DNA from: Pseudochelatococcus sp047501465 | GTDB taxonomy: Bacteria; Pseudomonadota; Alphaproteobacteria; Rhizobiales; Beijerinckiaceae | Length of the DNA stretch: 64,000 nt | Direction of reading: 5' to 3' | Assembly (NCBI RefSeq): GCF_047501465.1 | Contig: NZ_JAZDRL010000002.1 | Span: forward strand, 868,001 to 932,000 | Part shown: positions 25,491 through 33,816 of the stretch, one piece after another | Position numbering within the stretch: position 1 is the stretch's first letter | Layout: each line of letters opens with the position of its first letter | Notes under the pieces: generated by a model | Database searches by the model: none | Seen by the model: the letters and a program-made list of their open reading frames with translations, nothing else | What the model was told of the DNA's origin: nothing | Position numbers and translations under genes: made by a program

Positions 25491-27005
25491 ATGAAAAGTA
25501 ACTTTCTTGACCGGGCGATTGGTTGGATCGCGCCGGAGGCAGGCGCTCGCCGGATACGCAATCGTGCTGCTATGGATATCATGATGCGTGGCTATGATGG
25601 AGCTCAGCGCTCCAGAGCAATGCATTCATGGAAAACGCGTTCTACATCAGCGGATGCCGAAATTGCCAAGGCAGCTTCATTGTTACGGGATCGTATGCGC
25701 GATCTGGTACGTAACAATCCATATGCTGCAAATGCGTTGTCCGTTCTGGTCACGCATACGATTGGTGATGGGATTACACCGCGCGCCAAGGATCCAAAGA
25801 TCAATGAGCTTTTCCAGCAGTGGTGTATCCGTTGTGATGCTGACGGTCATCTGGATTTCTATGGTCTCCAAGCCCTTGTATTTCGAGAAATGCTGGAGTC
25901 TGGTGACGGCATAGTGCGTCGTAGACGACGGCAGTTATCTGATGGTTTGCCAGTGCCTCTGCAGTTGCAGGTCATCGAAACAGACCAGATCGACAGCTCC
26001 CGTGATGGCCGATTCAGCGGCAAAGATATTATTCAAGGGATTGAGTTTGACGATATTGGGCGTCGCCGTGCTTACTGGATGTATCCTAACCATCCTGGTG
26101 GTGCGTTTATTGGCTTGCCAGGCTCCCTGTCGTCGCGGCCGATACCTGCTGAAGATATAGCGCATTTGTTTGAAAAGCAGAGAACGCAAGTGCGGGGCGT
26201 GCCTTGGGGGTCGCCAGTCATCAGTTCTTTGCAGGCGCTTGCCGGATATGAGGAAGCGGAACTTGTTCGTAAGCGAATAGAGGCCTGCATGGTTGGCATC
26301 ATGACAGGTGCCGATATTGATGATGGTATTGGTATTTCCATGGATGGGCCAGACGGAAAGCCTTTGCCGCCTGGAGTGTACGATGCCAATGGCGAGCGGA
26401 TAGAAAAGTTTGCTCCTGGCATGATCTATAACGCTGTTGGTGGGCGGGATGTAAAATTCACACAGCCAGCGAGCACTGGTAGTTACGATGCTTACAAAAC
26501 AAGCATGTTGCATACTGTCGCCGCTGGTTTTCGTGTGCCACATGCGTTGTTGTCAGGTCGCCTAGACAAGGTGAACTACAGTTCGTCCAAGGTTGGGCTT
26601 GAGGGCTTTAAGCTCACCATCAGCGCTCTGCAGTGGCATATTGTCATTCCGATGTTGTGCCAACCCGTATGGGATTGGTTTTGCGAGGCGGCTTATCTCG
26701 CCGGAAAAATCTCCAGCCCTGTAGTACCTGTCGAATGGTCGCCACCGCGATTGTATTCGGCTGATCCAAATCGGGACGTAACTGCACGGGTTGCAGAAGT
26801 CAGGGCAGGATTCAAGTCGCTGTCATCAGCCATTTCCGAGACGGGCTACAACCCGGATGACGTTCTGTCAGAGATAGCTGCTGACAACGCAAAGCTCGAT
26901 GCTCTGGGACTTGTCTTCGACAGTGATCCACGCCGCATTTCGCAAGCTGGGCAAACACAGCAAGCACAGTCAGACATTACACAAGAGGATGATCAGGATG
27001 CATAA
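25491..27005 (+). CDS. Phage portal protein, lambda family
   Basis: 504 residues, normal length. It starts MKSNFLDRAIGWIAPEAGARR and contains RDLVRNNPYAANALSVLVTHTIGDG, then the AEDIAHLFEKQRTQVRGVPW motif typical of lambda gpB-type portals. Twelve copies form the ring through which DNA enters. Its end overlaps the capsid fusion gene by eight bases. Confidence 0.93.
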   Translation: MKSNFLDRAIGWIAPEAGARRIRNRAAMDIMMRGYDGAQRSRAMHSWKTRSTSADAEIAKAASLLRDRMRDLVRNNPYAANALSVLVTHTIGDGITPRAKDPKINELFQQWCIRCDADGHLDFYGLQALVFREMLESGDGIVRRRRRQLSDGLPVPLQLQVIETDQIDSSRDGRFSGKDIIQGIEFDDIGRRRAYWMYPNHPGGAFIGLPGSLSSRPIPAEDIAHLFEKQRTQVRGVPWGSPVISSLQALAGYEEAELVRKRIEACMVGIMTGADIDDGIGISMDGPDGKPLPPGVYDANGERIEKFAPGMIYNAVGGRDVKFTQPASTGSYDAYKTSMLHTVAAGFRVPHALLSGRLDKVNYSSSKVGLEGFKLTISALQWHIVIPMLCQPVWDWFCEAAYLAGKISSPVVPVEWSPPRLYSADPNRDVTARVAEVRAGFKSLSSAISETGYNPDDVLSEIAADNAKLDALGLVFDSDPRRISQAGQTQQAQSDITQEDDQDA

Positions 27006-28992
27006 TGGCGCTTATAGCCATCCGGCAACGTTGCCGATGCAGACAAGGGAATCGCCTATTGCGGACACATCTATTGATGTGAATGCACGCACTGTAAACG
27101 TGGTCTTTACCACAGGAGCAGCAGTGCGACGCACACGGTGGGCAGGATGGGACTCTGCTGTGCCATTCGATGAGGTGCTTGAGGTTAGTAGTGAGGCGAT
27201 TGACCTCACGCGGTTGAATGCAGGCGCTCCAGCTCTCGATAGTCACAGTATTTGGTCATCGCATTCGCAAGTTGGTGTCGTCGAACGGGCCTGGATCGAA
27301 GGTACAGAAGGCCGCGCCACAATCCGCTTCCCCTCAGTTGGTGTCGATGCAGCTGCAGACAGGATGTTCAGCCTCGTATCAGAAGGCATCGTTCGCAATA
27401 TCTCAGTTGGTTACAGCATCAATCGTACGAAGGTCATCGAGCCCGAAAACAAGAATGAAGTCGAGCGCCGGATTGTCGAGCGCTGGACACCTATGGAAAT
27501 CAGCTTTGTGACAGTGCCAGCCGATCCCGGCGCGCAGGTTCGTTCGCAAGATGTAACGAGCTACCCAGTCATGATCACTACCACCCGCTCAAAAATGGAG
27601 GCAGAAATGTCAGAGAGCACTATTGCAGCGGGCACTTCCGCTGTTGGTTCCACCATCAGTTCTGAAGTTCAGGGTACACGCGCTGCCGTTAATAGCGTTG
27701 ATGCTTCCCGCTCTGTTGCAGAGGCTGCTGAGCATGCGGTTCGTGCCGAGCGCGATCGTGTAGCCACAATCTCTGGCTATGCAGAAACAGCTAATGTGCG
27801 CCATCTTGCTGATGAGCACATTCGTTCGGGTTCAAGCGTTGAAGCATTCCGCGCCGCCTTACTTGATCACTTAGTTGCCAAGGAACAAGAAGCACCTACA
27901 AATAACACTGTACGCGCTCAGGTCGGCACCGATGAAATTGAGAAACGCCGTGCCTCCATGACAGAAGCGCTCTCCTATGGTTTGGGTGCACCAGTTCCAC
28001 ATGCTGGGCCCAGTGAAGGTGCACGTCAGTATATGGCGCGAGGTCTGGTTGATCTTGCAGCTGATACTGTGGGCTTCCGTGGTGGCCGCATGCTTAATGC
28101 GCGTCAAATTGATGATATTTTCACCCGCGCCTCGCACACAACCTCTGACTTCCCGATCATTTTCGAAGGGGCCATCAATCGCGCTCTTGAACAGCGTTAT
28201 GCTTTGGCCCAGCCAACATTCCGCCGTTTCGCCAAGAAGCGCAATTTCAGGGATTTCCGTCCTGACACGACTGTGAAGCTGGGCGATTTCCCGCTCTTAA
28301 AGAAGGTGATGGAAGGCGGTGAGATCAAATACGGTACCTTTAATGAGGGCAAGGAGCAGGTTCAGGCTTTCAGTTATGCGATTGCTCTGCGCGTTACCCG
28401 CCAGATGTTGATCAACGATGATCTGGGCGCTATCTCGGAGCTTCTGGCAAGCTATGGTGCTTCGGTAGCTCTGTTTGAGGAAATGACATTCTATTCGACG
28501 GCGTTTAACAGCAAGTTGGCTGATGGCAAGGATGTATTCCATGCTGATCATAACAACCTCGCTTCAGCAGGAACAGTGATCGACGTTGACAACGTGGGTA
28601 AGGCCCGCGCTGCTATGTCGAAGCAGAAAAGCACTGAAGGTAACCCCTTGCTTGCTAATCCGCCAAAGATCTTGCTGACCGGGCCGGATAAGCTGACAGA
28701 AGCAGAAAAGCTTCTTGCCTCAATCACACCGGCTACAGTCTCCAACGTCAACATGTTCTCAGGACGACTTGAGCCGCTGGAAAGTTCTCAGCTGTTAGGC
28801 AATGCCTGGTACCTTCTGGCAGATCCAGCTTTCGGTTCCAACTACCGCTGGGGTTATCTTGAAGGATACGAAGCCCCCCGCGTGCGGATGGATGAGCCAT
28901 TTGGTCAGCAAGGATTTGCGATGTCGGTCGAGCATGACTTCGGCTGCGGCGCGACCGATTTCCGCTTCGCTTACAAAAACCCTGGCGCGTGA
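26998..28992 (+). CDS. Fused prohead protease and major capsid protein
   Basis: 664 residues from the ATG at 26998. Residues about 15-190 are an HK97-type prohead protease with the His in LDSHS and the Ser in VRNISVGY. Residues about 200-310 are a polar, helical spacer that resembles a scaffold or delta domain. Residues about 330-664 are a major capsid protein (starting DIFTRASHTTSDFP, with FEEMTFYSTAFNS and ending VEHDFGCGATDF). Such fusions are known, and cleavage between the parts is expected to release the capsid. The gene is normal length for the fusion and has no internal stop. Confidence 0.9.
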   Translation: MHNGAYSHPATLPMQTRESPIADTSIDVNARTVNVVFTTGAAVRRTRWAGWDSAVPFDEVLEVSSEAIDLTRLNAGAPALDSHSIWSSHSQVGVVERAWIEGTEGRATIRFPSVGVDAAADRMFSLVSEGIVRNISVGYSINRTKVIEPENKNEVERRIVERWTPMEISFVTVPADPGAQVRSQDVTSYPVMITTTRSKMEAEMSESTIAAGTSAVGSTISSEVQGTRAAVNSVDASRSVAEAAEHAVRAERDRVATISGYAETANVRHLADEHIRSGSSVEAFRAALLDHLVAKEQEAPTNNTVRAQVGTDEIEKRRASMTEALSYGLGAPVPHAGPSEGARQYMARGLVDLAADTVGFRGGRMLNARQIDDIFTRASHTTSDFPIIFEGAINRALEQRYALAQPTFRRFAKKRNFRDFRPDTTVKLGDFPLLKKVMEGGEIKYGTFNEGKEQVQAFSYAIALRVTRQMLINDDLGAISELLASYGASVALFEEMTFYSTAFNSKLADGKDVFHADHNNLASAGTVIDVDNVGKARAAMSKQKSTEGNPLLANPPKILLTGPDKLTEAEKLLASITPATVSNVNMFSGRLEPLESSQLLGNAWYLLADPAFGSNYRWGYLEGYEAPRVRMDEPFGQQGFAMSVEHDFGCGATDFRFAYKNPGA

Positions 28993-29055
28993 TCCAGCAT
29001 GCTGCGGCCGGAATTGTTTCCGGCTGCTTTATTCATTCAATCATTGGAGGCCATT

Positions 29056-29391
29056 ATGGCTAAGAATTTTATTCAGCCCGGCAATGTAATCACTGTCACA
29101 GCGACTGCTGATGTGAAGTCTGGTGATGTGGTCGTGGTTGGCTCACTTGTAGGTGTTGCAAACGGAAAAGCGGCATCAGGCGAGCAGGTCGAGATCTCGC
29201 GTCATGGAGTTTATGAAGTACCAAAGGTCAGTGCCCAGGCATGGACGCAAGGTGCGGAGATCTATCTCGTTGCAGCATCCGGATTGGCAACAACAAGTGC
29301 AGGATCATCGCCTGCTAATACGCTCATAGGGGTAGCAGCCGATGCAGCGGCTAACCCATCTGCGACCGGTCTTGTTCTGTTGAACGCCTGA
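29056..29391 (+). CDS. DUF2190 capsid cement (decoration) protein
   Basis: 111 residues. It begins AKNFIQPGNVITVTATADVKSGDVVVVG, and later VYEVPKVSAQAWTQGAEIYL, both typical of DUF2190. These proteins decorate and stabilise HK97-fold capsids. The ATG follows GGAGG, and the gene lies 63 bases after the capsid gene. Family firm, role by homology. Confidence 0.85.
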   Translation: MAKNFIQPGNVITVTATADVKSGDVVVVGSLVGVANGKAASGEQVEISRHGVYEVPKVSAQAWTQGAEIYLVAASGLATTSAGSSPANTLIGVAADAAANPSATGLVLLNA

Positions 29392-29392
29392 T

Positions 29393-29752
29393 ATGGACTG
29401 GCGCAAACTTGAGGCGGCGGTTGATTCCAAGATCAACGCCTCCTTTGGCGAAGAGATCAGGTTGTCATTCATCAAGAATGGAAATGCTGATCCTTCTCGT
29501 CCGATGGTCACGGTGCGGGCTGTTCTGCATACGGGTGGCGATGAAGATAATGGCATCGCTAACAAATTTTACACGCACCTGTCAGCCGGGCAGGCTGAGC
29601 TTGTTCTGTCGCGCGCAGAATATGCGGGCCCTGCTCCCAAACAAGGAGATCGGGTGCGTGCAAACGATCGCGCAGGTAAGCCCTGGTGGGAAGTGAAATC
29701 GGTGTCTGATCGTTACAGCAATCTTTGGGTTTTGCTGCTCAATCAAATATAG
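29393..29752 (+). CDS. Head-tail connector/neck protein (hypothetical)
   Basis: 119 residues, one base after the DUF2190 gene. The second half reads QAELVLSRAEYAGPAPKQGDRVRANDRAGKPWWEVKSVSDRY, resembling small phage head-tail completion proteins. The position between the capsid and baseplate genes agrees. Exact family not certain. Confidence 0.7.
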   Translation: MDWRKLEAAVDSKINASFGEEIRLSFIKNGNADPSRPMVTVRAVLHTGGDEDNGIANKFYTHLSAGQAELVLSRAEYAGPAPKQGDRVRANDRAGKPWWEVKSVSDRYSNLWVLLLNQI

Positions 29753-30032
29753 AATGAATGCTTGGAAGGGCTGCCAAGACAAGCATGACGATGGTTGATA
29801 CAGTCATTATGCATGTGTAGCAAAGTATGCTCTTTGTCATTCTCTCCATCTGCTTATTCTGCTGATGCATTTCTTTCCGATGTATTATATCAAGTATACG
29901 CACCATATTAGCATCATTCCCGCTATATTTCTCTCGCAATTTATATAGCTCATCCAGATCCTTATTGAGCAACTCCCCATAACCAAAAAGCATATGGGGA
30001 ACCTTTAATGGTTCTGCCTTACGTGTGGTCAT
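29739..30032 (-). CDS. Reverse-strand small membrane protein inside the head-tail operon
   Basis: 97 residues on the strand opposite to all neighbours. The start chosen is the ATG at 30032, preceded by GGAAG. The N-terminal 60 residues are soluble and charged (DLDELYKLREKYSG), then a hydrophobic segment (about residues 71-90) with CYTCIMTVSTIVMLVLAALP spans the membrane. It overlaps the end of the preceding gene by 14 bases and is more AT-rich than neighbours. This is the form of a moron expressed from the lysogen, for example a superinfection-exclusion protein. The function is inference only. Confidence 0.6.
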   Translation of the reverse strand: MTTRKAEPLKVPHMLFGYGELLNKDLDELYKLREKYSGNDANMVRILDIIHRKEMHQQNKQMERMTKSILCYTCIMTVSTIVMLVLAALPSIHSIFD

Positions 30033-30096
30033 GTTTATTCTTCCGTAATAAGCAATGACTGGCTTTCTCATAATAGTATAGCTTAAGGTAAAAGCA

Positions 30097-30993
30097 ATGT
30101 CATTGGTTCGAATAGCTTTGCGCATGGCAGTCATTGAAGCTCTGAAGAATCGTACCCTTGCCGGTGCGAATGTTAGTGACAGCAATATTGGTGCTCTGGA
30201 TGTAAGCGCGGATGGATCGTTGCGGACTGATGAAGATCGGCCCTGGCTGGCTGTTTATACGGATTCTTCATCCACCAAAGAGACATTCCCGAATGCAACA
30301 ATGCGGTCATTTGCTGCTAATGGCCAAACCATATTGGTTTTTGAGTTCGGGATAGCATCATCACAGATCGTAGTTGATCCTGAGACTGGATTGTCCAATG
30401 TCGTGACAGGCATTCCGGCAACTGATGATGCCTTTGAGATGCATGCAGATATTGTTGCTCGCCAAATTGGTGATGCTCTGTTAGATCCAGATAACCAATG
30501 GGCAGAGATATTCCGGCTGCTGGTACAATCCTTCAAGAATGTTGAGCGTCTGAGAACATCAAGCGACACGAATGGCGTTCGTCTTGCTGCACAGCAAATC
30601 AGGATAACAGCAGACCTTGTGGCCGATCCCGTGCGTGGCCAGCCCTTAAAGGATGCAAGCCCACTCAAACTCTTCTTCGATAAATGCGAGACTGATCTGC
30701 GCTTACCTAATCCTGCGTATCCAGATGAGAGTGACGAGCCAACCATTGTTGATCCGGTCATCGCAGCAAAAATCGAGCTGATGCGAGCTCAGATCGGAAC
30801 CGATGCCGCGCCTTTTGACTGGCAGACGATCCAGCGCCGCTTTGGCTTAACCGGCTATGAAGCAGATGCTCTCATGATCAAGCCTCCAGCAGGTGTACCA
30901 GGTGATGCAACGATCACGGATATTACGCCACCGGATGCGCAACCTGTGACGCATGATTACGAATGGCATTCAGATGAAGGCTCTCCGCTATGA
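30097..30993 (+). CDS. Hypothetical phage head/tail-region protein
   Basis: 298 residues. It begins with MSLVRIALRMAVIEAL, and contains DRPWLAVYTDSS and EIFRLLVQSFKNVERLR. It is acidic and lacks membrane spans. Location between the neck and gpV genes suggests tail completion or assembly. Its stop overlaps the next start by four bases. Confidence 0.7.
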   Translation: MSLVRIALRMAVIEALKNRTLAGANVSDSNIGALDVSADGSLRTDEDRPWLAVYTDSSSTKETFPNATMRSFAANGQTILVFEFGIASSQIVVDPETGLSNVVTGIPATDDAFEMHADIVARQIGDALLDPDNQWAEIFRLLVQSFKNVERLRTSSDTNGVRLAAQQIRITADLVADPVRGQPLKDASPLKLFFDKCETDLRLPNPAYPDESDEPTIVDPVIAAKIELMRAQIGTDAAPFDWQTIQRRFGLTGYEADALMIKPPAGVPGDATITDITPPDAQPVTHDYEWHSDEGSPL

Positions 30994-31568
30994 GTGATCT
31001 GGCAGCGCATATTGCAAGGCTTAATTATCGGATTGCTGAGCTTGAGCGCCGTGACCGTAATCGCTCGCGCATAGGTACTGTGAAAGAGGTTGATCCCGAA
31101 AAGGGAAAAGCCCGTATTGAGCTGGCAAGCGGTTTTGTGACGGGTTGGATACCTTGGCAGGAGCAGGCTGCAGGAGCGGCGAGAACGCACTTTCCACTCT
31201 CAATCGGACAGCAGGTGCGTGTCAGCTCACAGAACGGCGATCTGACAGATGCCGAAATCCAGGCATCATTGCCTTCAGATACCAACACGCGCCCTTCTCA
31301 AAAAGGCGATGAATATGTGCTGCTCGAAGTCGGAGCCTCTCGGATTGCCGTGAGTGATGGAGGGGCGACAACGACTATTACTGTTGGCAGCAGCACCATC
31401 ACAGCGACTGATGGCGCTGTTACACTTGAAGCCGCTGGCATCACTCTCAAGGGTGCAGTTACGATTGAGGGCGCATCTGTCACGCATAATGGCAAAAACA
31501 TTGGTGACACGCATATCCATGGCGGTGTCATGGCAGGTCCGGCAAATACTGGCGTTCCAGCTAACTGA
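30990..31568 (+). CDS. Baseplate assembly protein V (gpV-like)
   Basis: 192 residues. An N-terminal OB-fold (RIGTVKEVDPEKGKARIELASGFVTGWIPWQEQAAG) is followed by a beta-helix-like C-terminus with repeating SSTITATDGAVTLEAAGITLKG. The end NTHIHGG-type motif (DTHIHGGVM) holds the histidines that bind a metal at the spike tip in P2 gpV. It forms the membrane-piercing spike of the contractile tail. Confidence 0.9.
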   Translation: MSDLAAHIARLNYRIAELERRDRNRSRIGTVKEVDPEKGKARIELASGFVTGWIPWQEQAAGAARTHFPLSIGQQVRVSSQNGDLTDAEIQASLPSDTNTRPSQKGDEYVLLEVGASRIAVSDGGATTTITVGSSTITATDGAVTLEAAGITLKGAVTIEGASVTHNGKNIGDTHIHGGVMAGPANTGVPAN

Positions 31569-31594
31569 TCATTCAAAATTCAAGGGAGGCATTC

Positions 31595-31795
31595 ATGCCA
31601 AAGTTTCGTGTCAAACGCGAGGGCTGGCTTGCGGGCGTTTATCGCCAGACTGGAGACATTATCGATGCAAACGAGGCCGAGGTACGCGCCTTCCTGCCGC
31701 CTCATGACAACCGGCTTGAAGAGGTTCTGCCGCCTATCATCAAGGCCGATGAAAAGGGGGCGTCTGTATCTGACAAGAAGCCTGCGAAGGTTTGA
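31595..31795 (+). CDS. Small hypothetical baseplate-region protein
   Basis: 66 residues from an ATG preceded by GGGAGG. The first part (MPKFRVKREGWLAGVYRQTGDIIDANEAEV) resembles small phage proteins of unknown role seen near baseplate genes. It is short and followed closely by the gp25 gene. Confidence 0.65.
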   Translation: MPKFRVKREGWLAGVYRQTGDIIDANEAEVRAFLPPHDNRLEEVLPPIIKADEKGASVSDKKPAKV

Positions 31796-31797
31796 AC

Positions 31798-32190
31798 GTG
31801 CCCGATTCCGTAGGCTTTGATCGCATGACCGGCGCTGTCATCACGGACTGGGATCACGTCGCGCAATCAATTGGCGTGATTCTGACCACGCCGCGCTTCA
31901 CGCGTGTCATGCGCCGGTTGTTCGGTTCTGATCTGCCCTCGCTGATTGATGCGCCAATGAACGATCAAAACCGTTTGCGGCTGTTTCGTGCCACGGCTGA
32001 GGCGCTTCGTCCGCGCCTTGTTGAGGGGCGTCAATATGGTGAACCACGGTTCGCACTTGAACGTGTGATGGTGTCTAACGCTCAAGCCAACGGGCGGATC
32101 GTGATTGTGGTGTCGGGTCGTTATGTGCCGCGTGGCCATGTAGGAGATGCAACGCCTGCAGGTCAGAAAACACTTGAGGTAGCGCTATGA
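31798..32190 (+). CDS. GPW/gp25-family baseplate wedge protein
   Basis: About 130 residues from the GTG at 31798. A TTG six bases upstream is the alternative start. The segment QSIGVILTTPRFTRVMRRLFGSDLPSLID is the classic gp25 core. It forms part of the inner baseplate wedge. Its stop overlaps the gpJ start by four bases. Confidence 0.85.
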   Translation: MPDSVGFDRMTGAVITDWDHVAQSIGVILTTPRFTRVMRRLFGSDLPSLIDAPMNDQNRLRLFRATAEALRPRLVEGRQYGEPRFALERVMVSNAQANGRIVIVVSGRYVPRGHVGDATPAGQKTLEVAL

Positions 32191-33161
32191 GCCGATTTGA
32201 AGATATCGACCTGGCGCGCCTTGGTGATGTGCCGGACCTGTTTCCACCTGATTACGAGGCGGAAGTCGCAGCCATCACACAGAATATTATTGCCCGCTGG
32301 GAAGCCATGCGGTTGAAAAAGCCTTCACTGCCATCTGTCGATACACTGTTTCTTGAGGGCACCTCGACCGTTGCCCTGATTGAAGAGGTTGCCTATCGGA
32401 TGACGCTGGTGAAGCAGCATTACAACGATGCCGTTCGCGCAGTGATGCTTGCCTCGACCTGGGGAGCGTATCTTGAACAACGTGCTGCAGAGTTCGGACT
32501 AACCCGGCGGGTGATCACGCCTGGCAATCCGCAGGCTGTTCCACCTGTGCCGGATGTCATGGAAACAGATGAAGACTTACGCCGCCGTCGCCAGATGGCG
32601 GTTGAGGCTATTAGCACGGCCGGGCCTTACGGGGCCTATATCTGGTGGGCTTTGGAAGCGCATCCGCAGATCAAATCAGTGGCGGTATATGGCCCTGAAA
32701 GCGGGCTGGTTGATCCGGGTGAGGTGCTCGTCATGGTGCTGGATAAGCGTGGTGATGGTGTCGCCCCTCAACCAGTGCTTGATGCGGTTACGAGCAAGCT
32801 CTCTGCGGCCACTGTTCGCCCGCTGACAGATCGTCCGGTGTTTGTCGAGAGCGCTGCAATTATTGCCTATGATGTCGTAGTTACGCTGACGGTGTTGCCG
32901 GGGCCGGATAATGAACTTGTTCGCCAGCGTGCCCTGGCACGCATTACTGCTCACGTCGCAGACAGGCATAAGGTTGGTGCGGCGGTAACCGTATCCGGGA
33001 TTGCAGCTGCTGCCAGCGTGGTGGACGAACAGGGTCGGGCGCTGGTTGAGGCGGTCGCTATTACGTCGCCTTTGGCAAATGTTGTGCCTGGTCCCAAGGA
33101 AGCAGCCTTTGCGCAGTCCGTCACCGTGACAACGGAAATCCTCGATGACATTGTCATATGA
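32187..33161 (+). CDS. Baseplate protein J (gp47 family)
   Basis: 324 residues, normal for this family. Diagnostic regions are VDTLFLEGTSTVALIEEVAYRMTLVKQHYNDAVRAVML-type helices near residues 50-85, and the later ETDEDLRRRRQMAVEAISTAGPYGAYIWWA. It builds the baseplate wedge with gp25 and gpI. The last 17 bases overlap the gpI gene. Confidence 0.92.
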   Translation: MSRFEDIDLARLGDVPDLFPPDYEAEVAAITQNIIARWEAMRLKKPSLPSVDTLFLEGTSTVALIEEVAYRMTLVKQHYNDAVRAVMLASTWGAYLEQRAAEFGLTRRVITPGNPQAVPPVPDVMETDEDLRRRRQMAVEAISTAGPYGAYIWWALEAHPQIKSVAVYGPESGLVDPGEVLVMVLDKRGDGVAPQPVLDAVTSKLSAATVRPLTDRPVFVESAAIIAYDVVVTLTVLPGPDNELVRQRALARITAHVADRHKVGAAVTVSGIAAAASVVDEQGRALVEAVAITSPLANVVPGPKEAAFAQSVTVTTEILDDIVI

Positions 33162-33798
33162 TACGGGTCCGCAGCGATCGTTCGTCCCAGCCGCCTCCGA
33201 CTATGAGCAAGTGCTGTCAGAGGCCTTTGCTGCAGCATTCGCAGGTCAGCCTGATGGCTGGGGTATAACGGATGTTCTTAGTCCTGCCCGCTGTCCTCCA
33301 GTTTTGCTGCCCTGGCTGGCATGGGAGTGGTCGGTTGATGAATGGCAGCGTGACTGGTCAGAGGCGGTGCAGCGCGCTGTCATTGCTGGATCATGGGATC
33401 TTCACAGCATCAAGGGCAGTGCTGGTGCCATGCAACGCGCCGTCAATGCTCTAGGATTCTCGCTTAACGTTGTGGAATGGTGGCAGGCAACCCCGGAGCG
33501 GGATCCATACACTTATCGCTATTCGCTGACATCGCCCTTTGGACGCTCGTGGACTGAAGCAGAAATCGTCAGCATGGAGCGTGTCTCCAGAAGAGCCAAG
33601 AATGTCCGCTCATGGCTTGAAGCAATTGAGCTCAAGGTGTCGGGCGCGAAGGTTCCTGTTTATGCGGGGGCCGTCATTCATACCAGGCTTCGTGTCGCTC
33701 CAGGCACTGAGCCCGTAACACAGCTGACTGGCACTGCCTCAGCCTTCTCAGGGGCGGTCATCGCCAGCCGTTTGCGCGTCAGCATTACAGTTTCGTGA
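33145..33798 (+). CDS. Phage tail protein I (baseplate)
   Basis: 217 residues starting at the ATG at 33145. Family features are LSPARCPPVLLPWLAWEWSVDEW and VQRAVIAGSWDLHSIKGSAGAMQRAVNALG. P2 gpI lies in the baseplate periphery where tail fibres attach. It overlaps gpJ and is directly followed by the fibre gene, as in P2 (J-I-H). Confidence 0.9.
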   Translation: MTLSYDTGPQRSFVPAASDYEQVLSEAFAAAFAGQPDGWGITDVLSPARCPPVLLPWLAWEWSVDEWQRDWSEAVQRAVIAGSWDLHSIKGSAGAMQRAVNALGFSLNVVEWWQATPERDPYTYRYSLTSPFGRSWTEAEIVSMERVSRRAKNVRSWLEAIELKVSGAKVPVYAGAVIHTRLRVAPGTEPVTQLTGTASAFSGAVIASRLRVSITVS

Positions 33799-33816
33799 TC
33801 CCTCGCGAGGAATATT

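Noticed and set aside
26998..28992. Protease-capsid fusion as a sequencing or assembly error
   Set aside because: Fusions of prohead protease and capsid are a known arrangement, and the linker has normal coding character.
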